Positions 61,733-64,000 of a stretch of 64,000 nucleotides of DNA are shown here, one piece after another. A program made the position numbers and the translations under genes. This DNA comes from Proteiniclasticum ruminis (GTDB taxonomy: Bacteria; Bacillota; Clostridia; Clostridiales; Clostridiaceae): assembly GCF_900115135.1 (NCBI RefSeq), contig NZ_FOVK01000001.1:744001-808000 (forward strand), in the 5' to 3' direction. Under the pieces are notes generated by a model. It searched no databases. It had not been told where the DNA came from and saw only the letters and a program-made list of their open reading frames with translations. The number at the start of each line of letters is the position of its first letter. Position 1 is the first letter of the stretch.

Positions 61733-62164
61733 TTACCTCCTGTATTTTTCAAAATCCGGAATATTCTGTATCAGCCTACGGATTTCACTAAATGTTTCCA
61801 CATAATGCCGCTCACTCATCCCATAGGGATCAATGACGTCTCCAGACTCTCCAGCAAGCTCTTTTAGTGTAAAGACTCGATCCCCGCCATAACGCCGTTT
61901 AATCTCTCTCTTCTGAGCTTCTGTCATCGTCACGATGTAATCCGCTTCAGATATATCAAAATCTCTCAGCTCTTCCGCATCGCGTTCTACGACGAAGCCG
62001 TACTCTCTTTCAAGTACATTCTTTGCCTCATAAGACAGCGTACTGCCCCTGTGAACAAAAAGCCCCCGGGATACAGCTTTGGCTCTTTTATACGTTTCAT
62101 TAAAGATGACTTCTGCCATGGGACTTCTGCACGTGTTTCCTGTGCAGACAAACAGTACATTCAT
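61733..62164 (-). CDS. ywlE: Low-molecular-weight phosphatase, protein-arginine phosphatase type (YwlE)
   Basis: LMW-PTP fold enzyme of 143 residues. The P-loop is CTGNTCRSPMAE with nucleophile Cys7 and Arg13; Thr11 is the residue that in Bacillus YwlE gives specificity for phosphoarginine over phosphotyrosine. The general acid is in DPYGMS (Asp-Pro-Tyr). The matching kinase McsB is not in the window. It lies between tsaC and rpiB, the same order as in Bacillus. Confidence 0.9.
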   Translation of the reverse strand: MNVLFVCTGNTCRSPMAEVIFNETYKRAKAVSRGLFVHRGSTLSYEAKNVLEREYGFVVERDAEELRDFDISEADYIVTMTEAQKREIKRRYGGDRVFTLKELAGESGDVIDPYGMSERHYVETFSEIRRLIQNIPDFEKYRR

Positions 62165-62167
62165 TTC

Positions 62168-63217
62168 TTACACCTCAATTATATGGAATGATGCAGCCTT
62201 CTTCAGCCGGTTCATAATGGCTCTGGACACCCCAACTTCCTGAAACCCTTCCGATAATATCACATCCACCTGTGCATCGTCGAATCTTCGAAGTCCTTCA
62301 AAGAGATTCCTCGCCACTTCTCCCAGGTCACTTTGGGTACCCATGGATACAAAAGTAATGTTTTTTCCATTATACACTGACTTTCTCTCTATGGGAGCAA
62401 AAACTCCCACGGTTTTCCCATTTTTTATCATTTCATCAATCTGCCTGAGAATTTCATTCTCCACCTTTTGTGTTTCACCACGGAAAATTGTCATCGGTGC
62501 TTTGGGGGCATAATGCCGGTATTTCATCCCCGGTGCTTTGGGGGCCTCCTCTTCTTCCACTCTGGTTTTCGCTTCCTCATAGACGACTTCTTCATCAATT
62601 CCAAGAAGATCCTCATACGTAATGTACCCTGGTCTAAGAAGTCTTGGTGGAGAGACACTGTAATCTACGATGGTGGACTCCAGTCCAACAATAGAACTTC
62701 CATCTCCTATGATCATATCCACTTTACCATCAAGATCTTCCACACATCTCTCATAATTTGTAGGACTGGGACGACCTGAGATATTGGCAGAAGGCGCTGC
62801 AATGGGATGTCCGAGGGCTCTAATAAGAGCTCTGGCAACTTCATTGGAGGGCATCCTGATGCCAACACTGTCCAGTCCTGCACTGGTCTCCAAAGGCACA
62901 ATCTCCGTTTTCTTGAGAATGATGGTTAATGGACCAGGCCAGAACGCCTTCATCATCTCTTGAGCCTTTGGCGGAATTTCCTTTGCGTATGGAGAAATCT
63001 CCCAATCCGCCACATGAATAATAAGAGGATTGTCCTGAGGTCTTCCCTTTGCTTCAAATATTTTTTTCACGGCGGAAGGATTCAGTGCGTCAGCTCCCAG
63101 ACCATATACAGTTTCAGTCGGGAATGCCACAGTGCCGCCACTTTGAAGAACTTCACCTGCAGTCCGAAACACATCCTCTTCCAGTCCTTTTTTTAAATTT
63201 ACCTTCTTTGTATCCAT
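62168..63217 (-). CDS. tsaC: L-threonylcarbamoyladenylate synthase (Sua5 type)
   Basis: Makes the threonylcarbamoyl-AMP precursor of tRNA t6A37, the substrate later used by MtaB. The N-terminal YrdC domain shows GGTVAFPTETVYGLGADA, KGRPQDNPLIIHV and SANISGRPSPTN. A C-terminal Sua5 domain (about 240-349) makes it the long form, linked by PGMKYRHYAPKAPM. It starts 3 to 4 bases from ywlE's end side of the operon and follows the prfA terminator. The 349-residue length is normal. Confidence 0.95.
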   Translation of the reverse strand: MDTKKVNLKKGLEEDVFRTAGEVLQSGGTVAFPTETVYGLGADALNPSAVKKIFEAKGRPQDNPLIIHVADWEISPYAKEIPPKAQEMMKAFWPGPLTIILKKTEIVPLETSAGLDSVGIRMPSNEVARALIRALGHPIAAPSANISGRPSPTNYERCVEDLDGKVDMIIGDGSSIVGLESTIVDYSVSPPRLLRPGYITYEDLLGIDEEVVYEEAKTRVEEEEAPKAPGMKYRHYAPKAPMTIFRGETQKVENEILRQIDEMIKNGKTVGVFAPIERKSVYNGKNITFVSMGTQSDLGEVARNLFEGLRRFDDAQVDVILSEGFQEVGVSRAIMNRLKKAASFHIIEV

Positions 63218-63226
63218 TTTTACTCC

Positions 63227-63254
63227 TAAAAATGGGGACAGTACTACTGTCCCC
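63227..63254 (-). terminator. Terminator after prfA
   Basis: On the minus strand GGGGACAGT and ACTGTCCCC pair around AGT, followed by ATTTTTA. It lies between prfA and tsaC and may be partial, letting some transcription run on. Confidence 0.85.
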
Positions 63255-63259
63255 CCTCA

Positions 63260-64000
63260 TTAGCTATTTCTATTACCCATGGCTTTGAGTTTTTCAGCCT
63301 GGTCGAACCGAATCAGGGAATCAAGCATTTCATCCAAATCTCCGTCAAGAAAAGCATCCAGTTTATAGAGCGTCAGATTGATTCTGTGATCTGTTACTCT
63401 ACCCTGCGGATAATTATAGGTCCTGATTCTTTCAGAGCGGTCTCCTGTACCTACCTGTGATTTTCTCTCATCAGCAATGCCTTTATTTCTCTCCTGTTCT
63501 GCAATCTCATATAATCTGGAACGAAGTATCTTTAGGGCTTTTTCTTTGTTCTTCAGCTGAGATTTTTCATCCTGAACAGCCACCACTAGCCCGGAAGGCA
63601 TGTGCGTGATTCTGACAGCAGAGTCAGTGGTATTTACAGACTGTCCGCCGTTACCTGAGGAGCGGTACACATCCACACGGATATCATTCATGTTGATTTC
63701 CACGTCAACTTCATCCACTTCAGGAAGCACCGCTACCGTTGCTGTGGATGTGTGTATTCTGCCTGAACTTTCTGTATCTGGCACTCTCTGAACTCTATGA
63801 ACGCCAGATTCGTATTTCATCAGTGAGTAAACACCCTGTCCTTTCACCATGAATACAACTTCCTTGAAACCACCGATATCTGTTTCATTAAGGCTCATAA
63901 TCTCTACTTTCCATCTTCTGCTTTCTGCATATCTGGAGTACATTCTGAAGAGATTATAGGCAAACAGCGCCGCTTCATCCCCGCCTGCTCCACCTCTGAT
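63260..64000 (-). CDS. prfA: Peptide chain release factor 1, C-terminal part
   Basis: Releases nascent proteins at UAA and UAG. The gene runs off the right edge, so about 247 C-terminal codons are present. The catalytic GGQ is in [17 protein letters not shown]. The start of the visible part reads [12 protein letters not shown], a conserved RF1/RF2 block. There is no internal RF2 frameshift site in the part seen. First gene before the tsaC-ywlE-rpiB-upp block, as in Bacillus. Confidence 0.95.
   Translation of the reverse strand: MRGGAGGDEAALFAYNLFRMYSRYAESRRWKVEIMSLNETDIGGFKEVVFMVKGQGVYSLMKYESGVHRVQRVPDTESSGRIHTSTATVAVLPEVDEVDVEINMNDIRVDVYRSSGNGGQSVNTTDSAVRITHMPSGLVVAVQDEKSQLKNKEKALKILRSRLYEIAEQERNKGIADERKSQVGTGDRSERIRTYNYPQGRVTDHRINLTLYKLDAFLDGDLDEMLDSLIRFDQAEKLKAMGNRNS

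Overview
The window is from a low-GC Gram-positive anaerobe of the class Clostridia; I cannot name the species. The evidence is an hrcA-grpE-dnaK-dnaJ heat-shock operon with a CIRCE operator, a V/A-type ATP synthase, oxygen-sensitive glycyl-radical pyruvate formate-lyase with its activase, a lone rubredoxin, a SAM-I riboswitch on metK, and a comFA-comFC pair followed by what looks like a raiA-motif non-coding RNA. Shine-Dalgarno sites are strong (GGAGG type) and many sigma-A promoters are close to TTGACA-17-TATAAT. Most genes lie on the minus strand, so the text below follows that direction where it matters.

Positions 1-12000 hold a stress and translation block. Its transcription order is hrcA-grpE-dnaK-dnaJ, prmA-rsmE-mtaB-HIT protein, then rpsU-yqeY, a quinone-oxidoreductase-like gene and the start of pgpH (cut by the left edge). 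Positions 12040-20700 hold a nine-gene V-type ATPase operon in the order H/G-C-I-K-F-E-A-B-D. Positions 21000-24400 hold a DUF4236 protein, an RNase H-like exonuclease, an HAD-IB phosphatase and a beta-phosphoglucomutase-like enzyme.

At 24600-26100 the strand switches for an unusual two-gene cassette: a degenerate cytidylate-kinase-like domain fused to a nuclease-like C-terminal domain, overlapping a hypoxanthine-phosphoribosyltransferase homologue that lacks the usual catalytic Asp and base-binding Lys. This is my best candidate for something undescribed. Positions 26500-36200 carry a glycogen-debranching-type enzyme, a flavin reductase-like protein, a long glutamine synthetase, a three-gene ABC exporter and argS. 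Positions 36400-39340 run on the plus strand with a degenerate Ppx/GppA homologue, a DUF2156 protein and a one-cysteine thiol peroxidase.

Positions 39380-48000 contain trmB, two orphan proteins, a cupin, arginase, a MATE exporter, rubredoxin and pflBA. Positions 48300-54400 contain a YkoP protein, a polysaccharide deacetylase, the raiA-like RNA, comFC, a helicase-dead comFA, a decayed tnpB (IS200/IS605) copy and recD2. Positions 54500-64000 contain nagA, a DUF4153 membrane protein, a nicotinamidase-like hydrolase, metK with its riboswitch, two identical tRNA-Tyr genes, and a conserved Firmicutes block prfA-tsaC-ywlE-rpiB-upp, with prfA cut by the right edge. I saw no CRISPR array, prophage, plasmid origin or rRNA.
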